DNA of 64,000 nt. Origin: Bacteroidota bacterium. GTDB lineage: Bacteria > Bacteroidota > Bacteroidia > Flavobacteriales_E > Vicingaceae. The stretch covers positions 62,001-126,000 of the forward strand of contig JACPDX010000013.1 of NCBI GenBank assembly GCA_016183805.1, written 5' to 3'. Below the pieces are notes generated by a model that saw nothing but the letters and a program-made list of their open reading frames with translations, had not been told where the DNA came from and did not search any database. Positions 53,598 to 61,784 of the stretch are shown here, piece after piece. Position numbers and translations under genes: made by a program. How positions within the stretch are numbered: position 1 is the stretch's first letter; each line of letters opens with the position of its first letter.

Positions 53598-54686
53598 TTG
53601 TTAAACGCTGATTTTGGTAACGAAAAAAACGGAGCGTTAAAAGTTGTTGAACATTTGGGTTATATACAAATTGACACGCTTTCGGTGGTTGCTCGTGCTC
53701 ACCACCATACGTTGTGGAACAGGTTGCCCGATTACCAAGAACATTTCCTCCACGAATTGTTAGAAAAAGATAAAACCATTTTTGAGTATTGGAGCCATGC
53801 TGCTTCGTATTTACCCACGTGTGATTATCGGTTTTCGTTACCCACAAAACAGTTGTTTGCCTCTGGAAAATCGCACTGGTTTGAACAAGATAAAAAAGTA
53901 AACAGCTATGTGCTGGACAGAATAAAAGCTGAAGGAGCTTTGCAATCGAAAGATTTTGAGCACATACGAAATACACCAAGCAATTGGTACGAATGGAAAC
54001 CTGCAAAAAAAGCCTTAGAACAATTGTTTATGGAAGGAAAGTTAATGGTGGCAAAACGACAAGGTTTTCAAAAGGTTTATGATTTAACCGAACGAGTTTT
54101 ACCTAATGGTATTGATACCTCAACGCCTACCGAACAAGAGGTTGCGACACATTTAATAAAAAGAGCTGTTCAGGCAAATGGTTTGGTGGAGGAAAAAGAA
54201 ATTGCCTACCTCCGACCAAAATTAAAAGAACACATTAAAAAAGAACTACAGCACTTGATTAAAAGTGGTTTTTTAGTTGAACTAAAAGTAGAAAACAAAC
54301 CAGTAACCTATTTCTCCACTCAAGAACAATTAAGTGTTTTAAATGGACTTAAAACGAATGACGAAATTCATTTTCTTTCGCCATTTGATAATGCCATTAT
54401 TCAACGAAAACGAGTTCAAAAATTGTTTAACTTCAATTACCAAATAGAATGCTACGTGCCGGAAGCTAAACGAAAATTTGGTTATTTCTGTCTGCCTATT
54501 TTATACAACAACCAATTTGTTGGGCGTTTCGATCCCAAAGCCGACCGAAAAACGAAAACCTTTTATGTTAAACAACTGCATTTCGAAAAAAGTTTTAAAC
54601 CAACAGCTGAATTTAAAAAGGTATTCAACCAAAAACTGACTGAATTTGCTGTATTTAACAGTTGTAATGAAGTAGTAACCAACTAA
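53598..54686 (+). CDS. YcaQ-like winged-helix DNA-binding protein
   Basis: From the TTG at 53598 the track gives 362 residues. Homology to YcaQ begins earlier: in-frame codons upstream read ISLTEAQQLALHSQGLLN, equivalent to the start of E. coli YcaQ as I recall it. No ATG, GTG or TTG exists in that frame after the preceding TAA (53526-53528), which is the stop of the ABM gene. Other family features are IQIDTLSVVARAHHHTLWNRL, FEYWSHAASYLP and the C-terminal FLSPFDNAIIQRKRV. E. coli YcaQ is a DNA glycosylase involved in unhooking interstrand crosslinks. The true start is unresolved. Confidence 0.85.
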   Translation: MLNADFGNEKNGALKVVEHLGYIQIDTLSVVARAHHHTLWNRLPDYQEHFLHELLEKDKTIFEYWSHAASYLPTCDYRFSLPTKQLFASGKSHWFEQDKKVNSYVLDRIKAEGALQSKDFEHIRNTPSNWYEWKPAKKALEQLFMEGKLMVAKRQGFQKVYDLTERVLPNGIDTSTPTEQEVATHLIKRAVQANGLVEEKEIAYLRPKLKEHIKKELQHLIKSGFLVELKVENKPVTYFSTQEQLSVLNGLKTNDEIHFLSPFDNAIIQRKRVQKLFNFNYQIECYVPEAKRKFGYFCLPILYNNQFVGRFDPKADRKTKTFYVKQLHFEKSFKPTAEFKKVFNQKLTEFAVFNSCNEVVTN

Positions 54687-54703
54687 TCAACAGAGATAAC
54701 TTC

Positions 54704-54770
54704 TTAACACAACCTTAACATAATCGTAAAGTTTAATTTCCATTTGCTAGCCGGAGTAGTTGTTACTTTG
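54704..54770 (+). promoter_or_regulatory. TTAACA 11-bp repeat before the CarbDr gene
   Basis: TTAACA at 54704 and at 54715, exactly 11 bp apart. A TTACTTTG -7-like box lies at 54763-54770, 21 bp before the ATG. Distance from the last clear repeat to the box is 42 bp, longer than in the other members. Confidence 0.5.
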
Positions 54771-54791
54771 CAATGTAAAAAATTAAAGAAA

Positions 54792-55106
54792 ATGAAACAA
54801 CTTATTTTAATATTAGCACTGGCACTTACAACGGGGTTAGTTGCAAATAATAACGAAGGAAAAGCAAAATTAGCTGTAGTTAAAGGAAAAGTATTAGATA
54901 ACCAAGAATCGCTAACCGGCGTTAAAGTAATGGTTGATAATGTTCCTACTACAGTTTATACCGATTTTGACGGAAACTTTTTCATAAACAACCTAACTAT
55001 TGGTAAACATACCTTAAGTTTTAGTTTGGTTGCTTACGAAAGTAAAGTTATCGAAATTGATGTAACCGCATCTCAAAACATTGAAGTTAAACTAGATTCA
55101 AAATAA
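54792..55106 (+). CDS. Stand-alone carboxypeptidase-like regulatory (CarbDr) domain protein
   Basis: From the ATG at 54792 the protein has 104 residues. A signal peptide (MKQLILILALALTTGLVA) is followed by one CarboxypepD_reg-like domain: VVKGKVLDNQESLTGVKVMVDNVPTTVYTDFDGNFFINNLTIGKHTLSFS. This domain normally precedes TonB-dependent receptors, as in the receptor at 56.6 kb; here it is encoded alone. It is probably periplasmic. TTAACA repeats upstream place it in the candidate regulon. The role is unknown. A terminator hairpin follows. Confidence 0.8.
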   Translation: MKQLILILALALTTGLVANNNEGKAKLAVVKGKVLDNQESLTGVKVMVDNVPTTVYTDFDGNFFINNLTIGKHTLSFSLVAYESKVIEIDVTASQNIEVKLDSK

Positions 55107-55132
55107 TTTTCGAAAAATCAAAATCAATGAAG

Positions 55133-55156
55133 ACCTCGCTTTAGCGGGGTTTTTTT
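55133..55156 (+). terminator. Rho-independent terminator after the CarbDr gene
   Basis: ACCTCGC pairs with GCGGGGT (one G-T pair) around a TTTA loop and is followed by seven T. It lies 26 bp after the stop. Confidence 0.85.
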
Positions 55157-55209
55157 ATAACATATTTTTATCTTTATCGTAACCAAAAAATAATAATAAA
55201 TTCAACAAC

Positions 55210-55674
55210 ATGAAAAGGTTTTTTTTATTTGCATCATTCATTATTCCTTCACTATTATTTTCACAAAACATAACCAACAAAGAAGGTGTTTTTGTAAATA
55301 ATACTGGTGAAAAATATTCCGGAAACTTAGTTTCTTATTTCGAAAACGGAAATAAAGAATACGTTTATGAAATAAAAAATGGAATTCAAAATGGAACAGC
55401 AGAGTTTTATTATTCTTCAGGAAAGATAATGGAAAAAGGTGTTTTTAAGAATGGATTAAAACATGGCAATTGGCAAAAATGGTCGGAACAAGGACAAAAA
55501 CTGGCAGAAGCCAACTATTCGAATGGCGAAAAAGATGGTTTGTGGTTAATTTTTGACGAAAATGGTACAAAACGTTACGAAATGCATTATAGTAATGGAA
55601 AGCGAACCGGAGTTTGGAAAAGTTGGGACGAAAAAGGTATTGAAACCGAATCAAAAGACTATACTTCTGGGTAG
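55210..55674 (+). CDS. MORN/YwqK-type repeat protein
   Basis: The protein has 154 residues with a signal peptide (MKRFFLFASFIIPSLLFSQ). About five MORN/YwqK-like repeats follow: YSGNLVSYFENGNKEYVYEIKNG, GTAEFYYSSGKIMEKGVFKNG, GNWQKWSEQGQKLAEANYSNG. The name 'YwqK antitoxin' is used for this repeat type in databases, but no toxin gene is adjacent, so a toxin-antitoxin role is not supported. It is probably periplasmic or secreted. It is independent of the CarbDr gene because a terminator intervenes. Confidence 0.78.
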   Translation: MKRFFLFASFIIPSLLFSQNITNKEGVFVNNTGEKYSGNLVSYFENGNKEYVYEIKNGIQNGTAEFYYSSGKIMEKGVFKNGLKHGNWQKWSEQGQKLAEANYSNGEKDGLWLIFDENGTKRYEMHYSNGKRTGVWKSWDEKGIETESKDYTSG

Positions 55675-55825
55675 TGGTTGCATGACAATTTGGTCTCTGA
55701 TAAAGAAAATTTCATTTTTGAGGCTTGAGAAGCTAAAAAATTGGAAGTTTAATTTAGTAAATAACTCATTTTGAGGCAAGCATAACGATAAAAATGAGGT
55801 TTTCTTGTAGAGACTAAGTAACTTT

Positions 55826-55882
55826 TTAATACAACCTTAACCTTTAGTTAACCGATGCTAGGCGTTTGCAAAAGTAACTTTC
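55826..55882 (+). promoter_or_regulatory. Triple TTAAyA/C repeat and -7-like box before the pseudo-receiver regulator
   Basis: TTAATA at 55826, TTAACC at 55837 and TTAACC at 55848 are spaced exactly 11 bp. After 21 bp comes TAACTTTC (55875-55882), then 21 bp to the ATG. The layout is like that of PhoB/PhoP-activated promoters, where the repeats replace the -35 element. Confidence 0.65.
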
Positions 55883-55903
55883 TGCTTTAATTAGTAGAAA
55901 AAA

Positions 55904-56584
55904 ATGCAGTCAAAAATAGTTGTTGTTTCAAGATTTCAGAGCGATTTAGGTGATTTAAAAAAATTTCTTTTAAAAGAAGGTTTTGAGGTTATTCCCATTA
56001 TCGAAATTAACTCGACAAATATAGAGTTAATAAACAATCTTGCTCCCCAAATCGTTTTTTTAGAAATGGATATGGGAAATTTTGATGGTATTGAAATTTG
56101 TCATCAATTAAAAATTGAAAAAAAAATTAATGGTTTTGTTGTCATCAGCTCTACACTGCCCGAAGAATATATTCAAATAGAGGCTTATAAGGCCGGTGCT
56201 GATGATTATATTGTTAAACCCATTAGTAATCGGTTATTGTTGAGGAAACTTAAAGCATTAATTAAGCGTACACCAAAAGCACAAATGAGTGCTAAAAATA
56301 ATCGGATATCATTTAAAGATATTGTTATTGACCGAGAAAGTTATAGCATTTTACGGGGAGTTGAAAAGATTGAGTTACCCAAAAAAGAATTCGAATTACT
56401 CTATTTATTGTTTAACAATCCTCAAAAAACTTTCACCCGTAGCGAAATTTACAAATCGGTGTGGGACAATGTAGATAACTACAACCCAAGAATTATTGAT
56501 GTGCATATTCGAAAAATTCGAGAAAAAATAGGAAATGCATTAATCAGCACAGTAAAAGGTGTCGGCTACCAATTGGCTGTGTAA
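55904..56584 (+). CDS. OmpR/PhoB-type regulator with degenerate receiver (D to E)
   Basis: The protein has 226 residues. The receiver domain (1-120) lacks the acidic pair (S9 R10 where the paralogue at 61.1 kb has D8 D9), and the phospho-acceptor position is Glu54 (IVFLEMDMG against IILDVMMP). The Lys in DDYIVKPI is kept. The C-terminal winged helix is intact (LPKKEFELLYLLFNNPQKTFTRSEIYKSVW and IDVHIRKIREKIG). Phosphorylation is therefore doubtful; Glu may mimic the phosphorylated state. It is convergent with the TonB-dependent receptor and has three 11-bp repeats upstream, so autoregulation or control by the paralogue is plausible. Confidence 0.9.
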   Translation: MQSKIVVVSRFQSDLGDLKKFLLKEGFEVIPIIEINSTNIELINNLAPQIVFLEMDMGNFDGIEICHQLKIEKKINGFVVISSTLPEEYIQIEAYKAGADDYIVKPISNRLLLRKLKALIKRTPKAQMSAKNNRISFKDIVIDRESYSILRGVEKIELPKKEFELLYLLFNNPQKTFTRSEIYKSVWDNVDNYNPRIIDVHIRKIREKIGNALISTVKGVGYQLAV

Positions 56585-56592
56585 AGCTGTAT

Positions 56593-56630
56593 AAATAAAC
56601 TTAAACTATGGGCAAAAATCAAGTTTATTT
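56593..56630. terminator. Bidirectional terminator between regulator and receptor genes
   Basis: AAATAAACTT (56593-56602) pairs with AAGTTTATTT (56621-56630). It spans the 40-bp convergent gap and the receptor stop codon. Confidence 0.6.
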
Positions 56631-59477
56631 AAGGGTATATGAATAACTAAATCCAAAAAATCTTCCTTCGGTGTAAGAAGAAAATATCTCGTCGTTACCC
56701 TGAAAAGAACTGTAAATTCGTTGGCGTTTTTGGTTTAAGACGTTATTTACACTAAAGCTGATTTTGTGTCTTTTTTCTGCTCCTATTCCTTTTGTAATTC
56801 GCAAACCTAAATCATGAAAAGCTTTGTCGTAAACATCAGGAATTCTACCTAAACCAACTATAGCTAAACTCTTTCCTTGCACGTTGTAATTTAAACTTAC
56901 ATCCCAACCGTTATCAACATGAGTATAGTTAAAGTAAGAATTAACTAAAAAAGGAGCTTGTCCTTGAAAAGCCCTGGTTTTGCTAATGGTTTGTCCAGAA
57001 CGAGCTTCAGCAACACGGGCTTTGTATTCAATTTCACTCATTTCAACTTCCGATTTTACAAAAGTTACGTTACCTCCAACAGAATAGTTTTTTAGTTTTT
57101 CTGAGATAAAATCAAGGCTTTTACGCACCTCAAATTCTACTCCTAAAACCGAAGCATTATCAATGTTTCTAGGAATAATGTTGTCGGCACTGGTTGCGTT
57201 ATACGACACTACCTCTATTGGGTTAATAAATGTTTTGTAAAATCCACTAATAGAAACCAAATCGGCAGACTGAAAAAACTTTTCAAAACGTAAATCGTAG
57301 TTGTTTACATAAGTTTGAACCAAGTCTAAGTTTCCAAGAAAAGTAATTTGTGTTACCGCATCGTAAATTTGTGCTCCCGATTTTTCTTTAAACGAAGGTC
57401 TTGCCAAGGTTCTGCTAAAGTTAGCTCTTGCATTAAAATCTTTAAACAAATTATAAATCATACCTAACGATGGCAACACATCCAGTTCATCCAACACCAC
57501 CCTATCGTCAAACTTATCTAATTTTGGGTCGATAATGGTTTGTCTTTCTCCTGTATATCGCATCTCTGATTTTTCAACTCTTGCACCATAAATTATTTTA
57601 AACGAACTGTCAATGGGCAATTCGTTCATCAAGTATCCTGCAATAACTGTTTGAGTTGAGGTATAAATGTTTGAAGAATCTATTTGTCCGATTGGGTAAA
57701 TACCAGTGAAAGTTTTTGGCGAATTTGCTGCACTAAACAAATATTCGTTAGTAAAAGGTTGGTTCGGGTCGCCCGAATAATCCATTTTTCCAATATTTCT
57801 AAAATTAAATTCAACCACATCAAAATTTCTGTTTTTATACGTGTAGGCTATACCTGTTTTTAAGGTGCTTTTTAAACCCGACCACTGGTTAAAATCCCAT
57901 TTTAAATCGGCTTTAGCATTTAAGTTTACTTCCTCTAAGTTTCTAAAAGCTCTATTGATTAAAGCCCCTTCACCATTTGCAAATGTATATTTTCCATCAG
58001 GAGTAATGTTAAAAATTGTTTGGCGTAAATCGGGTTCTTTGTTTAAAGCTAATGATGGAGAAATGGCTGTTTTTAATTCTAGTTTTTTATTAAACTGATG
58101 TTTTGCAGCTAACAACACGTTAGAAATACTTCGTTGATTGTAATAAAGAGTTGTTTTATCTAATGTTACTAGGTTATCCGAGAAATCGGTATTTTTTTGC
58201 AACACTTTCGATGCTGTTTTTATACCATTTTGGGTGTGGAAAAAGGTTAATGAATATTTACTTTTGGCTCTTTTTACAGAAAAACTAGCCAACCCATTCC
58301 ACAATACTTCTTGTCTTCCAATCTCTCCTGTGTTAGTTTCAAGAGCTTCTAAATTATATTTTGTAATCGTATCACTGTTTTGGAAAGTATTAAATTCCCA
58401 ATCTCTATAGTGTGTGTATTTCATGCTGTAACCCAAAGAAACCACATAACCATAAGTGGTTTTCTCTCGTTCATGTTGGTTACCATAACTCAAACTGTAA
58501 TTTTGATTCAATAAACTACTTCCTCTTATGGAAGCCATTTCGGTATCGAACGATTTGGTAACACGTTCTAAAATAACATCATTTTGAGTAGTAATTAACG
58601 GACGAGGAATAACTGTTTTAGGATTTATGGGATTGTATCTATCTCCTGCACCGTTTGCCCATAAATCAGCTGCTGAACCACTAAAGGTTAAGAAATCGTT
58701 TTTAAAATGCATGTCAGGATTGTAAGTAAAAGAAGATGAAAAACTTAAAATTCTGCTTTCAGGAAAATCTTTGGTAACAATATCTACCATACCACCGGTG
58801 AAATCGCCCGGAAGGTCAGGGGTAAATGTTTTATAAACCACAATGTTGTCCACCACGTTGGTCGGGAAAATATCCACCTGAACAGAGTTTCTGTCGGGGT
58901 CTAATCCGGGGATGGTAATACCGTTTAAAATGGTTTTGGTATAGCGGTCGCCCAATCCTCTAACATAAACATCCTTTCCTCCTTGAATAGAAACTCCGGT
59001 TACTCTTTTTAAAGCTCCAGCAGCAGAGTTGTCGCCTGTTCTTGCAAAAGTTTGTGCAGAAATACCATCAACCAAATTCACCGATTTTTGTTTAATTGTT
59101 GATATGGCAGCTTCATTGTTTTTAATTTGTGTAGCTGTTAATTCAAACGTTTCTCCGGTAATGGCTTGGTCTTTCATTCTGATGTTAGTTACAGTAACAC
59201 CATCGGCTTTTACAGTAACACCGGAAATTTTTTGTGTAGCAAACGATACATAAGATGAAATCAAGTTATAAGTTCCAGGTTCTGTTGTAATAGAAAAATT
59301 TCCATCAAAATCAGTAATGCTTCCATTTGTTGTACCTTCAATAATAACACTACAACCAATCAATGGCTGACCAGTCGCGTTTTCAATAATTGTTCCTCTT
59401 ATCTTTCCTTTTTGAGCACTTAAACTAATTGAAATACTTAATAAAAGCAAGATGCTTGTTATACTTTTGAAATCCAT
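56625..59477 (-). CDS. TonB-dependent receptor with CarbDr domain
   Basis: The protein has 950 residues. A signal peptide (SITSILLLLSISISLSAQ) precedes a CarboxypepD_reg-like domain (GKIRGTIIENATGQPLIGCSVIIEGTTNGSITDFDGNFSI, residues ~24-100). The plug domain contains ALKRVTGVSIQGGKDVYVRGLGDRYTKTILNG and IFPTNVVDNIVVYKTFTPDLPGDFTGGMVDIVTK. The beta-barrel ends in FFGFSYSYTLK. It imports an unknown ligand through the outer membrane using TonB. No SusD gene is adjacent, so it is not a SusC-type glycan system. TTAAyA repeats upstream suggest control by a PhoB-like regulator, and then a phosphorus compound could be the ligand; that is inference. Confidence 0.93.
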   Translation of the reverse strand: MDFKSITSILLLLSISISLSAQKGKIRGTIIENATGQPLIGCSVIIEGTTNGSITDFDGNFSITTEPGTYNLISSYVSFATQKISGVTVKADGVTVTNIRMKDQAITGETFELTATQIKNNEAAISTIKQKSVNLVDGISAQTFARTGDNSAAGALKRVTGVSIQGGKDVYVRGLGDRYTKTILNGITIPGLDPDRNSVQVDIFPTNVVDNIVVYKTFTPDLPGDFTGGMVDIVTKDFPESRILSFSSSFTYNPDMHFKNDFLTFSGSAADLWANGAGDRYNPINPKTVIPRPLITTQNDVILERVTKSFDTEMASIRGSSLLNQNYSLSYGNQHEREKTTYGYVVSLGYSMKYTHYRDWEFNTFQNSDTITKYNLEALETNTGEIGRQEVLWNGLASFSVKRAKSKYSLTFFHTQNGIKTASKVLQKNTDFSDNLVTLDKTTLYYNQRSISNVLLAAKHQFNKKLELKTAISPSLALNKEPDLRQTIFNITPDGKYTFANGEGALINRAFRNLEEVNLNAKADLKWDFNQWSGLKSTLKTGIAYTYKNRNFDVVEFNFRNIGKMDYSGDPNQPFTNEYLFSAANSPKTFTGIYPIGQIDSSNIYTSTQTVIAGYLMNELPIDSSFKIIYGARVEKSEMRYTGERQTIIDPKLDKFDDRVVLDELDVLPSLGMIYNLFKDFNARANFSRTLARPSFKEKSGAQIYDAVTQITFLGNLDLVQTYVNNYDLRFEKFFQSADLVSISGFYKTFINPIEVVSYNATSADNIIPRNIDNASVLGVEFEVRKSLDFISEKLKNYSVGGNVTFVKSEVEMSEIEYKARVAEARSGQTISKTRAFQGQAPFLVNSYFNYTHVDNGWDVSLNYNVQGKSLAIVGLGRIPDVYDKAFHDLGLRITKGIGAEKRHKISFSVNNVLNQKRQRIYSSFQGNDEIFSSYTEGRFFGFSYSYTLK

Positions 59478-59520
59478 GTTGTTTTTTTAAATAAAGATTG
59501 CCGCAAGTTTTATGTTGCGG

Positions 59521-59576
59521 CAATTTTACGATATTAAGATAGCTGTAATATTAGATTAACATTAACTAATTGTTAA
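59521..59576 (-). promoter_or_regulatory. TTAAyA repeats and -7-like box before the TonB-dependent receptor
   Basis: On minus, TTAACA (59576-59571), TTAATG (59565-59560) and CTAATA (59554-59549) are spaced 11 bp. After 20 bp comes TAAAATTG (59528-59521), one mismatch from TAnnTTTG, 43 bp before the ATG. Confidence 0.6.
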
Positions 59577-59579
59577 TAG

Positions 59580-60863
59580 TTATTGGATGTTAACAGCTAT
59601 CGGGCTAAATTGACCGGTTCTTCCGGCAAAAGTCCAACCTACAAATTGTGTTGGATCAAAACCATTTGTTAAACCAGAACCAATGTTATTGTTATTTACA
59701 AAATTACTTTCATCATATCCAGCTTGATCTGATTTAAATACTCCTGCAAGAGCACTGGTATTTAATGCGTTGTTGTTAAAAGTAAGTGTGGAAGAACCTG
59801 TTCCTATATAATTATTGTATGCATCAGCACCATTTACAACGAATCTTGCTGCAGCATTAAAATTGGTAAAATAACAGTTTTGTAAGTTTCCTTGAGCTTT
59901 AGATTTAAATACTGCATAATCACAAGTTAAGTTCGCAGCATTACCAACAATATATCCTTTAGTAAAAGTAAATTGACCTATTGCATTCAAAGAGCCTTCC
60001 GGACCATCAATTTCAAAAGCATCACCTTCTTGGTTTTCACCAGCAATAACCACAAAGTTGCTAATAGTTCCTTTAAAAGCTTGGTCAACATCATAACTAT
60101 CATCATCAATTTTAACAACAATTAAATCAGATGCGTTTACAGAACCACCAAAAAACTCAATACCGTCATCAAGATTACCAACAATCTCAATATGATTGAT
60201 TGTTGTTCCGCTACCTACACCACCTAAAGTTAATCCGTTAAGTTCATTACCCGCACCAATAATAACCCCGCCATGTCTAATAGAAACATATTGTAATTCT
60301 CCTGAATTATCTGCATCATCAGAACCACCATAAGTTGTTCCGATTGTTCCTGCCGGAATACCTTCAATTTCTGCTGTTCCGCCAGTTGGAGTTGAACAAG
60401 AAGCATCTCCTAAGATAACTACACCACCCCATAAACCCTTGTGATTAACGGTTAAGTTTGGACTAGCAATTTGGCCAGGAACAATTTGATCGTCAGAAGA
60501 AGTAAAGATAATTGGAGTACTTGCTGTTCCGATTGCATGAATTTTTGCACCAACACCAATAACTAATACTGCTGCATTTGCATCAGAACCCGGCTTCCCT
60601 TTTATTACTGTTCCTGCTTCAATAGTTAATTCTGCTGGGGCAGTAACAATAACTCTACCATCTAAATAAACAATTTTATCTTTTGTCCAAGTGGTGTTAG
60701 AAGTAATATTTCCACTAACCGTAAGTGATGGAAAAGAGGTATCAGGAGTTGGTACCGGAGTTTCAACAATTGGATCGGTTGATTTATCTTTAGAACAAGA
60801 TGTGAAGAATGTGGTTGCACCTAACATAATAATGGATGCAATTAATAGTTGTTTTGTTTTCAT
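59580..60863 (-). CDS. Beta-helix-like surface lipoprotein
   Basis: The protein has 427 residues. The N-terminus is a lipoprotein signal with Cys in FFTSCSKDKS, followed by a proline-rich linker. The body looks like right-handed beta-helix rungs: LTVSGNITSNTTWTKDKIVYLDGRVIVTAPAELTIEAGTVIKGKPGS, then IHAIGTASTPIIFTSSDD and IEIVGNLDDGIEFFGGSVNASDLIV. Relatives I know of lie beside TonB-dependent receptors and end in this way, without a T9SS domain. It sits 102 bp upstream of the receptor on the same strand, each with its own TTAAyA repeats. The ligand is unknown; it may present substrate to the receptor. Confidence 0.75.
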   Translation of the reverse strand: MKTKQLLIASIIMLGATTFFTSCSKDKSTDPIVETPVPTPDTSFPSLTVSGNITSNTTWTKDKIVYLDGRVIVTAPAELTIEAGTVIKGKPGSDANAAVLVIGVGAKIHAIGTASTPIIFTSSDDQIVPGQIASPNLTVNHKGLWGGVVILGDASCSTPTGGTAEIEGIPAGTIGTTYGGSDDADNSGELQYVSIRHGGVIIGAGNELNGLTLGGVGSGTTINHIEIVGNLDDGIEFFGGSVNASDLIVVKIDDDSYDVDQAFKGTISNFVVIAGENQEGDAFEIDGPEGSLNAIGQFTFTKGYIVGNAANLTCDYAVFKSKAQGNLQNCYFTNFNAAARFVVNGADAYNNYIGTGSSTLTFNNNALNTSALAGVFKSDQAGYDESNFVNNNNIGSGLTNGFDPTQFVGWTFAGRTGQFSPIAVNIQ

Positions 60864-60951
60864 TTTAGTTTTTTTAGTTTTGATTTAAAATTTATTCGAA
60901 GCAAAATAACACCCGGCAAATTATCTGAACGTGTCCCCAACTTTATTGTTA

Positions 60952-60979
60952 GCTTATTATCGTGTTAAGGCTATGTTAT
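60952..60979 (-). promoter_or_regulatory. TTAACA-type repeats before the beta-helix lipoprotein gene
   Basis: On minus, ATAACA (60979-60974) and TTAACA (60968-60963) are 11 bp apart; a weak third unit (ATAAGC) follows at the same spacing. A -7-like TAATTTG lies further downstream, with spacing not matching the other members. Confidence 0.45.
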
Positions 60980-61045
60980 TTATCATAATGAGTTATGCTA
61001 ATAAAAAACTGATTAGAAGACTCACTACCAAGTGATAATTACAAT

Positions 61046-61091
61046 TTAATATTAAGTTAACATCCCAAATAAAATAAGGGGTGTAACTTCG
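61046..61091 (+). promoter_or_regulatory. TTAAyA repeats and -7-like box before the PhoB-like gene
   Basis: TTAATA at 61046 and TTAACA at 61057 are 11 bp apart. After 21 bp comes TAACTTCG (61084-61091), then 27 bp to the ATG. The layout equals that of the pseudo-receiver gene. Confidence 0.6.
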
Positions 61092-61118
61092 TATCAGAAA
61101 TTCATTGAATTATTTAAT

Positions 61119-61784
61119 ATGGAAAAGATTTTATTGGTTGATGACGAAAATGATATTTTAGAATTTGTTAGTTATAATTTATCTAAAGAAGGGTTTCAGG
61201 TAATCACCTGTAATAATGGAAAAGAAGCCATACAACTCGCCCAAAAAGAAAACCCCGATTTAATTATCCTTGATGTGATGATGCCTGAAATGGATGGTAT
61301 TGAAACTTGTCATGAATTAAGGAGTATTGATAAATTAAAAGACACCTTAATTATTTTCTTAAGTGCAAGAGGTGAAGATTATTCGCAGGTGGCAGGATTT
61401 GATGCCGGTGCTGACGATTACATTCCAAAACCCATCAAACCACGTTTATTGGTAAGCCGCGTAAAAGCCATTTTAAGAAGAAAAGGTGGAAAAGTAGAAG
61501 CCGAAGAAACCCATTCCGGAATAAGAATTGATAGAGAAAAATACCTGATTTTTAAAGACAATAAGGAATTTTCACTACCAAAAAAAGAATTTGAATTGTT
61601 GGCATTACTTTTTTCTAAACCCGGTAAAGTTTTTACTCGCGAAATTATTTTGGACAATGTGTGGGGAGGCGATGTGGTAGTTGGCGACAGGACTATTGAT
61701 GTACACATTAGAAAATTACGTGAAAAATTAGGCGACCAATACATAAAAACAATTAAAGGTGTAGGATACAAGTTTGAGGTTTGA
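61119..61784 (+). CDS. PhoB/OmpR-type response regulator
   Basis: The protein has 221 residues. The receiver domain is canonical: D8 D9 (LLVDDEND), phospho-acceptor D52 (IILDVMMPEMDG), S82 and K104 (YIPKPI). The C-terminal winged helix shows LPKKEFELLALLFSKPGKVFTREIILDNVWG and IDVHIRKLREKLG. It binds tandem repeats as a dimer by family rule. It is closely related to the pseudo-receiver regulator at 55.9 kb. No histidine kinase is adjacent. It is divergent from the beta-helix lipoprotein gene, both with TTAAyA repeats, so it is the prime candidate to control the cluster. Whether it answers to phosphate is unknown. Confidence 0.94.
   Translation: MEKILLVDDENDILEFVSYNLSKEGFQVITCNNGKEAIQLAQKENPDLIILDVMMPEMDGIETCHELRSIDKLKDTLIIFLSARGEDYSQVAGFDAGADDYIPKPIKPRLLVSRVKAILRRKGGKVEAEETHSGIRIDREKYLIFKDNKEFSLPKKEFELLALLFSKPGKVFTREIILDNVWGGDVVVGDRTIDVHIRKLREKLGDQYIKTIKGVGYKFEV

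Noticed and set aside
53542-54006. 154-residue minus-strand ORF opposite the YcaQ-like gene
   Set aside because: Shadow of a gene with clear family motifs; its translation is Cys/Leu-rich without a domain or signal.
55210-55674. YwqK antitoxin of a toxin-antitoxin pair
   Set aside because: The name reflects database labelling of MORN-like repeats; no toxin-like gene is adjacent and the protein has a signal peptide.
55553-55774. 73-residue ORF overlapping the MORN protein
   Set aside because: Out-of-frame shadow; the MORN repeats lie in the other frame.
56625-60863. SusC/SusD glycan-utilisation pair
   Set aside because: The partner lipoprotein has beta-helix-like rungs, not the SusD alpha-helical TPR fold, it lies upstream, and no glycoside hydrolases are nearby.
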